Shown: positions 11,316 to 23,900 of the stretch, one piece after another | How the letters are laid out: every line of letters starts with the position of its first letter | Numbering within the stretch: position 1 is the first letter of the stretch | From: Crotophaga sulcirostris | Taxonomy: Eukaryota; Chordata; Aves; Cuculiformes; Crotophagidae | Assembly (NCBI GenBank): GCA_013397455.1 | Contig: VYZB01000191.1 | Span: forward strand, 624,537 to 688,536 | Length of the DNA: 64,000 bases | Direction of reading: 5' to 3' | Made by a program: the position numbers and the translations under genes | The notes under the pieces: generated by a model | Seen by the model: the letters and a program-made list of their open reading frames with translations, nothing else | Databases searched by the model: none | What the model was told of the DNA's origin: nothing

Positions 11316-14300
11316 GACCTTTTTTTTAACTTTCTGGTTAGGACATGAGCCAGTTTCATGCCCAGACACGCTGACTTGCTATAGAAAATTGTCAGCATTT
11401 CCCTATACACCAGCCTGGCTGGGTGTTTTCATTGTTAGTGCCATCGCATTTCTGCAGGAGGTGGCCTGACACATTAGGCATAGTGTGAGGGTTATGATGA
11501 TGTCTTTCACAGCATGGCATTGGAGCCTGACCACTTCCCCACAGCTACATTCTACTGAGATCAGTAGCTATCAGCTGTTCTCAACTTGAATATGCCTAGG
11601 GCCTTTGGTCACACAGTCGCATCTTGCTGCTTCGCTTCACATGAGTATCTTGTTGGCTTTGATGGGATGTATCCCACAATAACAATTTGACTTGTAGAAT
11701 ATAACACATTCTGCATATTCCTGCTGGCACATAAAACTCAAGTCACTATCCTTGAGGACTTTCAGTACTGTTTAATTACTCTGACCACATTGGATCGCAA
11801 ATTGAGCAAAATAAGGCATATACACACACATGAGGGAAGAGTCATACACATCTAAAGGAGCAATATGGGCACATCACAAGACTGGAAACAAGGAATGAAA
11901 AAAATACTACAATTGTTTGCAGTGCAGAAACAGTAGATGCGATCAATAGCATTAACCGCACTCAATAATGAATGTGATTGCATGCATTAGGCAGACTTCT
12001 GACACATCAGATGAAAACTGCACACCATGCCTCTTCCCACAGGGATTTACGGTCACCAGACACTTTCTTATTTTACCAATTTTTTTTCCCCAGGATCTCA
12101 AGTTCTGCTTTTTTCCCTGTCCACAACAACTGTTTTCAGCAGCTGATGCAGGTCAGCATTGATCTACTGCTTAGGACTGAATACGTTTAAGGAATTGCAT
12201 GTTTTCTTTGTGTTCCATCTGAATTCAACGACATCTGCTAGATATTCTCAGAGGATGCTTTACCTCCTCACCATTCATCATACCCCATTATGTTCACAAA
12301 AGACATATGGTAGATGTTCTCAGAGCCTGTTTCATCCCCTCCTTTTTCATCCCTTTCCAAAATGAATTGTAAGAACCGTTTCAAAACAGGCAGAGCTTTC
12401 ATGCAGTAGTCCTGCAGTAAGAGCAAACATAAGAGATATGGGGAACTGGAATTTTAGGCTGCCCTCAGCCTGAAAGTATTCCCACCCAACTTTACTACCC
12501 AGGCAACATCCTACTCAGCATTTTGAAAAAGGTAATCTACGCTCAGAGAGCACCTTAAGGCTTTGTAGTCATGGCTCCTGTTTCGTTTCTGTAACAATTT
12601 TGTCCAGTTGGGCACAGTGTGAAGTAGGAGAGCCCTTTGAATACTCTGTATTATGTTGTATCTCTCTCCTTCCCCTGTTCCATGGCTCTGGCATTCTTCC
12701 ATGGCGCAGTAATGGGTGATGGTTAGAGCACTCTTTCACAAAGTGTGGGGTTTGCCCTCTCAGGCACAGATGGCTACGGAAACCAGCTTTTCCACCTTAT
12801 GTGTGAGTAGTATAATGAGTACATTATTAAAAAAAAGGTGTGTTGAGCTTTCTTTGTTGGATGTAGTTCAAAATACTTGTAATATTTCCTAATGCATTTG
12901 AAATGGGACTCATGCTGGCTAAATTGGCTACCTGAAAGTAATGAATCTAATTCAAAGATACAGTGTCAGATTGCATCTAATTTCAGGGTAACTACAGCTG
13001 ATAGAGAATGTAGCGACACTGCACTCCCTGTGCCCACAGCTATGTGCTGCCACCACAATTCCTCATATTAGATTTGGAATTTGATCCAATTTGTGGATAC
13101 AGTCAGCTGATCCAGCCAAAAACTACCTATCTGCAGAAAGTTCCCTGTTGAACCAAGTCACTCATCTGACTCACTTTGCAGTTGCATCCCAAGCAAGGGA
13201 AGAGGTGGGAAGGCACAGCTGGGAACTCGACTCACCAGATTGGGTCAAGAAAAACAGGCATGTCCAGGGGATTATTCATCTGTTCTATTTCAGACCTCCT
13301 TCCAAAGATGGCCTCTGCAACAGTATGACTACTGATTGCATAGAGGAGATTATCTCTCCAGCAGTTCTCTGACTTAGAACTTGTCTGCAGACAGCCTTAT
13401 AGCAAGTTTTATGCAGGATGTTTTTTAAAAATATGTGCTAGTTTCATCCAAAGGAAACAGTCTTAGATGACTGGTATAGACACTTCTTCCTTTGCATGCT
13501 TCATTTTTTATATAGTACTGTTGTTCAGATACTGCTGAGTGATAAAGGCATGTTTTCGGTTAATTGCCAGTGCAACTCCCTGGATTTCAGAAATGTGACA
13601 TGCATCTGAATTTTCTTAAGTAACTTTTGAATTTTGTTGATTGTTTATATAATTTATTACTTATTTTTTAAACTATGACAATTTTTTTTCCATACCAGTT
13701 CTTATTCTGATGATATACAATAAATAATTTCCTTGTAGTCTTCTGGTAGGAAAGGGTACTTAGGAACAGCAACTTATAAATTACAATCTGCTATAAAATT
13801 TTATATTTTTTACAATCACTCAGCTGACATACGTCTGCAATAGTGTATTTTTTAGAGGAAGACAAAAACATCATTCCAATGGCAGGGAAGTTCACTGCAG
13901 TTTCAGTTTACTGGAGGAGTATTATACTTGGCATCCCTATTTATTTTAGCACATATTAGTTTGCTAGCTGCTGCACTGCAAAGATAAGTTGCATAAGTCC
14001 AGGAAAAAGTCAGACTAGTACACTTTTAGCAAGGAGACAGATATGAAGACCAACGGTTGTCTCATGGATCAGTCACGCTGACCTCTGTTTTCACTGCATA
14101 TTCATTGTAGTCCACTGCATAAATTGCTTTCAGAACTGGAAGCTGGGCAGAAAAGAAAATCAAAGGAAAAGAGGAAAGTTCAGCATAGAGGAAGTGCCAG
14201 CAGTCCATTTAATCACAGTTTTGTCTTTGACAGGTTAAGTACAAGATATTTTGGATGGCATACAAGGTGCTGTAATGCATAACAATACAATGATATGATT

Positions 14301-17300
14301 AAACAAAAATTTATCCCTGCCACAGGCCACACATAAATGTTCTAAGCACTGGACTACTGGGACTTAATCCCTTGCTATAACTTTATTGTACATATCCTAA
14401 TATTTTGCAAGGGCCCAAGTTGCATGACTTAGTTATGGTATTCTTATCTATTTCTTTATATAAAGAGGATATATGAAAAATATCAATACAAGTAAGCCTG
14501 ATGTTGTCTCTTATACAAGAAGGCTGAAATTACTTAATTGTCTTTTTTGACCTTAATATTTATATAGTATGCAAGTAGGATTATATGAAGCATGTATCTG
14601 GAGTTCACTCAAATCCATATAACTTTCGAACTAGGCAAGTATTCAAATAATAAACTTTATCAAAAATTGTTTGCCCTGAACACATTAAAAATTGTAATAT
14701 GCAGCTTTCTAGTTAATATCTGCACATGTAGCTGCCAGAAACAAGGGTTTCTATCTACCTCAGTCTTTCTGTGTTTAAAGCAGTACTTGCAAACCAGCTT
14801 ACATGAAGTAATATTTCATATGTTTACACTGTAGTTTTGTTAAATTATTTTGTATAACAAGTTCACACAAGTCAAAAACTAAAATGTGTATACTATTTGC
14901 TTTGTTAAGCTTATAGTGATTTGATAATCCTTTAAGAAGCAGACAATCTGGGAGGTACAGGGACCTCTGGGTGCCTGGACTTCCCTGGGAATGCTGGCAG
15001 GAGCATCATTCTGTGCCAGCTTCCTGATGTGCCATGGAGAACCACTTGTCCTAGTGCTTTTTTTGGCATAAACACCTGTTCTCCATGTGGTTAAACTGAC
15101 TACACCCAGTATGGTCACTCTTCGTCACTGATAACTCAGACCAGTTTCCAACCAATGATGAGGTTAAAATTAATCTTTTTGTTCTCCACCACTCTTCCAA
15201 GAAGTAAAATAGAAATACTTCCACTGATAAAGAGCCTTTTTAAACTGAAGTCCTTAAAATAAAACTAAATAACAAGCAAAGATTGTGTGTGCTCTGAAAC
15301 TAATTATGGAAGCAGTCTCCCCTATAGAGATTGTAGTGCTCACACAAGCAAGCTACCATCGAAATATACTAAAAATCAGAAGGTATTTTTAATATTTTTG
15401 AAGTGCTTTGTGAAATTCTGTAAAAAATCTGCCAGACATCTGTTGGCAAACTAGCAAAACTTCTTTATTAAGAAAAATCTTATATTTATTGCATAATATA
15501 GGGAAGGGAATTTAAGAATATCTTGCTTATGCGAATAGTTAATTACCAACATGTACTTCATTTTACTCATGTGAACAGTACCATTGAAGTTAATGGTAGT
15601 ACTTTTTAAGTTTTGTGCATTTTATATGTACGTCTGTATAATAATTAGAACATTAGAGTGGAGTGAGCTTCTTGTTTCAGCCAGTCTGTGTAGCATGTGA
15701 AGGTGTCGTCGACACAGATTATATCGTCTGTGGGACTGGTTTTTACATAAATCTATCCAAGCCTAGCAATGCAACAAGGTATCAGGATAGTTAAAGAGTG
15801 ATACAGTCAACAATATTATAGCAAAAAGCACACTGAGTTTGGATAAGCCAAACTCACATTAGCAGGACAGTAATCTCCTTTTAACACGTGTGTCCTTCAG
15901 CATTGCAGTTTAGGTTATAGTTTTGCTCTGGAGAGGATTAAATAGAACAATACACTGGGGCATCTCAAACTGGTGCTTTTCAGAACATAAAACAAATACA
16001 GCAGTGCTTTTCAGATATATAGAATCAATAGTTTTCATGCAAAGACTTTTAAATGTTCACACAAGAATTTTTGTATTTTTATAACTTCCACTTCAGCCTG
16101 TGTGCACAACACCTGTTTTCCTTTGCTGAATACAGTCAGAGGCTTTACATGAATTATTTATTTTGCAGTAGCAGTCCAAAACTCCAACTGCTTCAGATGT
16201 GCCAACTACAAAGACATCTGCTAGTTCTTCCCACAAGATTTATGCAATCCATTCTACACCATGTTGTTTGAAAGCACCTTCTGTCCTCTTTCTAGAGTAG
16301 TAAATAAAATAATACACATATAGGTAATTGCGCAAAAAGTGTGTAAACACTGTGGTGTTCAATTTAGACATAGCTAAATTCCGTTTATTTGCAGGTATTC
16401 TTGATTACTTCATGGATTACTACATACCATAAACTTGAAAGAGTGCACAAATACCATATAAATCTGTTGTCTAAACATTTTGTTCTTGCAAAGTGTGTTG
16501 GAAACATAAAGTGAAGACAGCGCAGAGGACAAGTAGAATTTCAGTTGTTAATTTTTTTAACAAATTCTCCTTCCATAGAATTTTAAGTTATCATCTGGCA
16601 TTGAACTATTTGGAAGTATAAAAGTAATCTCATGATTCTGCAGGGCAAATAGTAATTCTTGCAGCATTTTATAGTAGATGGCCTTCCCCTGTGGCAGAGG
16701 AGCTGATAAGTCATTATATTATTTTCAGAACACTAAAATTTTTCATTTCATAAAAATGTTCCCATGTTGGATAGGTAATTTAGTAAGTAACTAAAAAAAA
16801 AAATCATTATAGAACACTGCGTGAGCAAATAATTCTCATAAAACTTCACCTTGTATTTCTGGAAACAGTTTGGAAATAAAACCCATTCAGCTTTATAAGG
16901 CATTGAATATCTGCTTGTGCAAAAGGAACCTATAAGACAAATATACATCAATAATATCAATCATGAAGAAGGCTAGGAAATCCATTTATTTTTGTTTTAA
17001 CAGGATAGCAATGTTGATGGTTTGGAACGAGAGTGAATAAAAGAGAACAGCCTGTGAAGGCTGAGAGTGAATATGAAACACACTAATGCAGTCTCCTACA
17101 ATACAAAAGACCTTGATCTGACTATCTTGAAATGTACTAGGAAGTTTGAATTCAGTCTCTGTTTGAATAACAGCAAAGTTGAGCTAAATTGATATGCCAG
17201 TCATAAATGATTTTAAAAGCTGATTTAGATAATGCGGTTAATGCATAAGCATATTCAGTTCCATTGATTAAATTTCTGTAGGTAGACAGAATCTGTCTTA

Positions 17301-19206
17301 CGAATCATTTTGAGATGCTTTTGGGCCAAAAGATGCTAGCCAAAGGTGAAATATTAGATGAAATAATTTTGCCACTATAAAAGTACAGTATTTCCAATTA
17401 AGCACAGATACTGTACTTAATGCTTTGAAAACAGCTGACATCTCAAATTTAAATAAAGGATCTTATAGTGATTCAGAAAATACAGACTTGTAAAACACAA
17501 AAATGGTAAAGTGACAGAAATTGTAATTTAAAAAAGAACACTAGAAAACTTATGAAATGGAAATTCCACTTCGAATAATTTATTGCAATTCTTGGAACAA
17601 TTAAAAAAACAGATTAGAAAAAAAGAACAATTATTAAAAGAACAAACACATTTTGAAAATACTGCCGAAAAATTGCAACACAAGAACTCCCAAGGACATG
17701 AAATAGCTACAGGTTAAGGAACAGAATACCTCCATGGATCCAAGTATGGGAAACAGAAACAAAGAGTAAATTTTCTTTAACATCGAAAAAGAAATCAGCG
17801 GAATTTTTATGAAAGTTCTGTAATAAATTTCATGCTTAATACATCCACAAATGATCAGGAAACACAGACAAGCGTGGGATGGCAAAATTTGCAAATGACA
17901 TAAATCCAGAAAAGATAATGAGGGTCTTCAGACATTTCTTATCAGTCAGGTGTATGGGTATTGTCATAGCAAGAGAAACTGTATGCTTGTAAATGAAAAA
18001 TACAATATTAGAGCAAAAGTAGTGAGCTACTTATCCTCACTAATAAATTCTTAAATGGCTAAACAAAGTCAAACCTGCTCACCATTACAGGTAATTTGTG
18101 AATCCAAAATCAATAAGTTTGAGCAAATAAATAGTGGGAAGGAAAATAACACAGAATTCTAATGAGATTATATCAAACATTGCTGATCAAATGTCAAAAG
18201 ATTTTGTGAAAAAGCATGAAAAACATCCAAGGAGGGATTTAAAAATGAAGAATGTTTACTTTAGAAAGCAAATAGGATGTATTCCCTCAAGTCTGCTGCA
18301 GGGAAAATCTCAAGAGAGAAATAACAAATGACAGCTAAAAGTATTAAAAAATCACAACTAATCTTAAGAATTGGGATGAATTCATGCCTCTCTTCATGTG
18401 TCATAATTCAAAATCAGAAACCCTTCAACAGCTAATGAAGTTATAAGTTAAAAAATTCAAATGAGACAAAACCCACTTTTTATGTAGTTTGTGATTAATT
18501 TGTCAAAGCCAAGCAGGAAGGAAGGTTTGAAGAGAGAAGTGAAATTTTGGGGGGAAAAAGGTATGAGTAAGGTAGCAGGGATACCAAGAATTAAAATAGT
18601 TAGTATAGCAAATATTTTGGAAAGCTACAGAGTTTAAGCCAATTTATAGCTCTTACAATAAGGTGAAATTTAGGCCCAGATTATCTTGTATTTGCCCACT
18701 ACATAGTTTCTTGCACTTTCCTCTGAAGCATAAGACTGGCAAAAGCTTCTGAATTAGGTCGTTCGATTCTGTGTGTAAACTCTTCTGTCTATATTTTTAA
18801 CTGTAAGGATTCCCAAACTAGGTTATATTTTTGACTACTTGAACATGAAAAGTGTCTGTGTACATACAACAGTAGCACTTACTATAATCTTGCTAGCGTA
18901 CACATGGTGCCATTTGCCAAGTACTCATTTTGCATGCACAGTTGCTGGTTGCCGGTGGGCATGTATTTTGATTCTGAAAGCTGAGTATCTGTTTGTGTGC
19001 TTTGGTGAGGAGAAGGAGAGGACCAAGTTTTTGAATGGCACGTCTACCAATCTTTTCTTTGAAGGCCGTGGGAACGGAGACCACCTACATGTTTTAAACA
19101 CTGGGATGACCTACCCCATCCTAAAGGAGGTAGGCTTGGACTCTTGAAACCTTTTAGGACTGCCAAAGTGGCATTTCAAAGATATGTCCTAACCCACTTT
19201 TGGAAT
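11316..19206. other. AT-rich inter-promoter DNA, no gene seen
   Basis: Nothing recognisable apart from AT-rich sequence with short frames; several longer ones lack ATG starts (for example the one at 13091). A compact set of inverted repeats at 15681-15739 is noted in the findings. Ancient, unrecognisable repeats may be present around 17500-18340. Confidence 0.6.
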
Positions 19207-19805
19207 TCATAGAATCATAGAATGTCCTGAGTTGGAAGGGATCCACAAGGATCATCTAATCCAACTCCTGTCCCTGCATAGGACACCCCCAAAATTCACA
19301 CCATGTGCCCGAGGGCATTGTTCAAGTGCTTCTTGAATATTGTCAGTCTTGCCGCCATGACTGTTTCCCTGGGGAACCTGTTCCACGTGCTCCACCACCC
19401 TTTTCCTAATAGCCAACATAAACCTCCTCTGACACATCTTTCTGCCATTCCCTTGGGGCTTATCATTGGTTGCCAGAGAGAAGAGATCCGCACTGCTTCT
19501 CCTTCTTCCCTTGTAAGGAAGCTGTAGACCACGATGAGGTCTTCCCCGTAGACTCCTCCAGGCTGAACAGACCAAGTGACTTTAGCAGCTCCTTATATGG
19601 TTTCCCTTCTAAACTGTTCACCAGCTCTGTGGCCCTCCTCTGGACACTCTCCAGTAGCTTTATATACTTCTGTTACTGTGGCACCCAAAACTACACACAG
19701 TACTCAAGGACAATCACCTCCCTCGATCTGCTAGCAATGCCATGCTTGATGCACCCCAGGATATCGATGTGGTTGGCCCTCTGGGCTGCTAGGGCACACT
19801 GTTGG
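19207..19805 (-). mobile_element. CR1 LINE, antisense copy upstream of HACD1
   Basis: About 600 bases, beginning TCATAGAATCATAGAATGTC and continuing through CAATCACCTCCCTCGATCTG to near the CACACTGTTGG at 19795-19805. The internal sequence differs from the copy at 10645 in its first 300 bases, so it probably belongs to another CR1 subfamily. A long + strand frame from 19470 begins in it. Confidence 0.92.
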
Positions 19806-20831
19806 CCTTCCGCCTGTGTCCAAGGTGTTTGGGCTGAGTGGCCATGCTTGGCCATGGAAATAAGGAGCCTGAGGTTACACGTACGCTGCCCGAACACCCC
19901 CAGGCTGCCACAGGTGGAGCCAGGTGTCAGGATGGTGGGTGCAGGCTGCATCTGTGAAGGGCTGTGTCACCCAGGCGTAACTCAGACGGGAGCTGTCCCC
20001 GCTTCCAGAGCCAGTCCCAGCACCGCTCCCTGTGCTGGCTTTGCTCCCCTGTGTGCTGGGAGCAGACCTACAGTTGAGAGCAACATGAACAGTCAAATCT
20101 CATCCTTCGACCTGCCAGCTGGGCTCTCCTCAAGCCCTAGGAAGACGTTTCGCCTCCTCTCAGGGACGGGGCCTAGCCTTCCTCGTGTGTCCAGGACAGT
20201 ATTTTTTGTGACCTCCCAGACCAGAAGGTGTCTTCTCCCCGAGGTCATCCTGGCAGGTGACTGTTGGGACTTCTGAGGTGAGAGCCTGGCCATATTCCCA
20301 CCAGTCGGCCTCTGAGCAGACTCCCAGATGTTCAGTCTCCAACACCCACTCCCACGTTTTCAAGAAATGCGGTGTTTTCTGTCACTTCTGTTGGGGTGGG
20401 CTACGACCGCCGCTGCTGCCTGAGGTCACCAGCGAGGCTGGAGACGCGTGAACTCCCTCACACGGGAGGGAACGGCGGCGTGATGGCCGGGGGCTGCGTG
20501 TGAGGGCTGGGATCCTTCTTGCCCCGGGACCCCCGCCAGGGCTGCCCTCAGGCTCCCCCTGCCCTCCCGCCCCCGGGACTTCCCCCCTCGGGGCCGCCGC
20601 CGGCCTCCCCCGCCCCGCGCGGGCTCCGCGCCGCCCCCGCAGGCTCTGGCGCGACCCGGGGAGCCCCTGCGAGGAGGAGGAGGAGCGCGCGGCGCCACGT
20701 GAGCAGCTGGCGGCGGCACCGTGCCTCGAGGAAGACGGATGGGGTGAGGGACAGCGCGGGGCGCGGCTGCCGGCGCGGAGCGAGCCCCTCCTCCCGCGGT
20801 GCGCGCCGCTCCTGCCCGGCCCGCGCGAGCC

Positions 20832-20953
20832 ATGGCGGCCAGCGAGGAGGACGGAGGCGGCAACGGCGCGGTGGAGGAGAACGGCAGGAAGAGGCGGCTG
20901 GGCGCCCTGGCCACGGCCTGGCTCATCTTCTACAACGTCGCCATGACGGCGGG
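20832..20953 (+). CDS. HACD1: HACD1 coding exon 1
   Basis: This exon encodes residues 1-40 and two bases of codon 41. It holds an acidic, Gly/Asn-rich cytosolic start ([12 protein letters not shown]), a basic patch RKRR at 19-22, then the start of the first membrane helix ([14 protein letters not shown]). The donor is GG|GTACGC at 20953/20954. Reading on past the donor would add the non-family residues YAGAG and run into the assembly gap, so splicing here is strongly favoured. The split Gly codon GG|G and the next residues WLVLG match the MTAGWLVL junction of the family. Confidence 0.93.
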
Positions 20954-23900
20954 GTACGCGGGCGCGGGNNNNNNNNNNNNNNNNNNNNNNNNNNNNNNNN
21001 NNNNNNNNNNNNNNNNNNNNNNNNNNNNNNNNNNNNNNNNNNNNNNNNNNNNNNNNNNNNNNNNNNNNNNNNNNNNNNNNNNNNNNNNNNNNNNNNNNNN
21101 NNNNNNNNNNNNNNNNNNNNNNNNNNNNNNNNNNNNNNNNNNNNNNNNNNNNNNNNNNNNNNNNNNNNNNNNNNNNNNNNNNNNNNNNNNNNNNNNNNNN
21201 NNNNNNNNNNNNNNNNNNNNNNNNNNNNNNNNNNNNNNNNNNNNNNNNNNNNNNNNNNNNNNNNNNNNNNNNNNNNNNNNNNNNNNNNNNNNNNNNNNNN
21301 NNNNNNNNNNNNNNNNNNNNNNNNNNNNNNNNNNNNNNNNNNNNNNNNNNNNNNNNNNNNNNNNNNNNNNNNNNNNNNNNNNNNNNNNNNNNNNNNNNNN
21401 NNNNNNNNNNNNNNNNNNNNNNNNNNNNNNNNNNNNNNNNNNNNNNNNNNNNNNNNNNNNNNNNNNNNNNNNNNNNNNNNNNNNNNNNGCTGTCCCGGGC
21501 TGTGGCGAGCTCTCCCGAGCTGTCCCGGGCTGTGGCGAGCTGTCCCGAGCTGTCCCAGGCTGTCCCGGGCTCTGCGAGTTCCCAGCCGGGGTTGCCCTGC
21601 AGGGTGGGCAGCTCCTCGGCTCCGTGAGCCCTGGTTCCAAACGAGTGGAGCTCCCTGCGAGGTAGAAATTTCCGAAGCCGAGCGTGGTGCTGAGTGTCAG
21701 CAGCTTTTAGTGATGGGCAGAGAGTGGGTGGAGGGGAGAGGGCTCGCTTGAGCTGCTTCTCCACGCAGCGATGCTTTGCTCTGGGGCAGGTGGGTGTGTA
21801 TGTTGGTTAGCAGCTCATAAGAGCATTCAGGTTTATGTTGTTAGTGCTTGAAGTGCATATTTTCAGTCCTTGAAGATTTGTCCTGTTCAGTACTCTTGGG
21901 GAAAAAAACCAAAACAACCCAACTATGGATTTCCACATGCTCAAAAGAAAACTAAGGACAAACAGTTTCATAACTTCATGTCTGACATTCATCCTTAGAA
22001 TAGTTTTACCTTGGTTATCAGTGGTTGAACTCTGCCATTTGAATCCCATAGAGCAAAACTGATATCCTGCAGGTGAAGCAGGAGTTCAAGCACCGATGCT
22101 GAAAGCTGGGAATACAATGCTAATGGCTTTCTTCTCACAAGCATCTGTGAATCTTGAACACATATTCAAGTCTGTTCATATATTGCAACAGCACCTTTTG
22201 AAAAGTGCTTTTACTCAATGTCATTTTTTTTTCTAGCTGGCAGGTTAATGTTCCCTCATTGAATTCCCAGCCTCATGCTCCATGTGTGAATTTGCTAATG
22301 AACACTGACTCTTGCCACGGACTTCTATGTCTCTGCAGAAGATTATCGAACCATATTAGTTTTGACCTTAGGTGCTGGTTCAGTATCTACCACTTCCTTC
22401 TTTCCCATCTTTTATTAATATCAAAAGGGATTAAGACATTCAAAATCGTGTATTGTATGTGGAAACAGAGAATTAAGAGACAGGAACAAATCCTTACAAG
22501 TCCATTATAGATGCAATTTAGGAAAAAAAACCCTCTGAAATAGCACAATACTTAACAGGGGCACTACGCAGGATGAGTAAGTAACGGGAACGGTGTTTTT
22601 CCATTTGCTGAGATGGTGCAGTATAGCAAAGTGTTTCTAGAGTTTTAGCAAACTGGTACCTAATTGCATGTTAGCATTCATTCTAATAAAAAAATACAGC
22701 TTATCTTTCTTTCTGACAAAGGTATAAGGGACGAAAATGAGAGATCAGTGCCCAATCTTACTGAAAGTCCCAACTGAAAATGTTACCTTTGTTACAGAAA
22801 GTGTTTTCCATGGTGATTTGCAGTACTTGGTACAAGTGCTTTCATGACATCCAAAGTCAAAGCCACTGACAGCTAAATAAACTGATCTACAGAAATTCAC
22901 GTCCAAATAAAAATTTATTTATGTAAAACGTATTTGCAGTTTGCTTCTAGTGTTGTCCAAGATTACTCCTCGCTGCAGCCCTTTTGTTACAGAATGAGCC
23001 ACGGAAAATGTCTTGTTAGATTAGATGTATTATGACTTCCCAGGCTAGGGCTAGGGCTAGGACAGAGCTGTCACCATTCGTGCTGCCAGGTGAGGTAAAC
23101 TCACTGTGACCTTCATCTTGTCAAACACTTCACGATAAAATAGGGAAGCTTTACTGTGAAGGATGACCAGCGATGTTCCAGTAATTTCTCATTTCCAAAG
23201 TGGTGGGAGACAACCTGAAATTAATGCACTCAAGTTTAAAATCTGTTATGAAATATAAGTAATACTTGTGGGGACAAAATTTGGAGCTCTGGCAGATCAG
23301 ATTCATGGGCTTAAAGTAGAAGGGATCAAAAAAGGGGATCATTCCTACAGCGTGGGGAAGCCTCCCTAACTCTGTGTGAGTTTGAAATGCCGTCATGAAG
23401 TGCTGGAGCAGGCCATGCCAAGGGACTGTGTAGCAGTAGGCACTGTATGTAAGAGTTGCTCAGGGACTGATACTGAAGTACATGCCATCCGAGGTGAAGA
23501 GAGCTGTCACGATCCGTGCGAACCTCATGCCATTACAGCATGACAGGTCTGACCGAAGAGCAGTGTTTCCTGCTACACCATTTCCAGTGTTAGCCAGTAC
23601 CTTATGCTAAGAGAAGAGTATAAGAACAGGAAAGGTGTTCAATATTTATCCAAATGTTTCGAAAAGTATTTCTCCAAGTATTTGTATGCTGTCTGAATCT
23701 GCCTCTGAGAATTTCTGAGATCTCTCTGCTTTGTCACTTTGGCCCTTCTTTAGCCAGAGCTCATCTCACTGTACAGCGTGCTTGCTATGGCTTTACCTAC
23801 AATGAAAGCCCTGAGTAATTGTTCCTCATATCACCAGACAAGAAGTTAAGCTAAAGTTACTGTAATTCTTGTATTTTTATTTTCGACTCTTAAAATAGCC

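Larger units (their letters stand above)
20400..21665 (+). promoter_or_regulatory. HACD1: CpG-island promoter and 5' region of HACD1
   Basis: The base composition switches abruptly to very high G+C with dense CpG from about 20400, covers exon 1 and runs to about 21665, with the gap inside. No TATA box is evident near 20700-20800. This is the usual arrangement for a broadly expressed enzyme gene. The transcription start itself cannot be placed from sequence alone. Confidence 0.75.

Noticed and set aside
11083..11469. 128-codon + strand frame
   Set aside because: Its first part is antisense CR1 sequence, and no family is recognised.
13091..13372. 93-codon + strand frame
   Set aside because: It starts with TTG and lacks splice or homology support.
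19470..20276. 268-codon + strand frame
   Set aside because: It begins with TTG inside an antisense CR1 and continues into the promoter flank, with no recognisable domain.
20382..21764. Long frames on both strands across the second gap
   Set aside because: They are the product of N and GC-rich sequence. Only the frame of HACD1 exon 1 is supported, and it ends at the donor at 20953.
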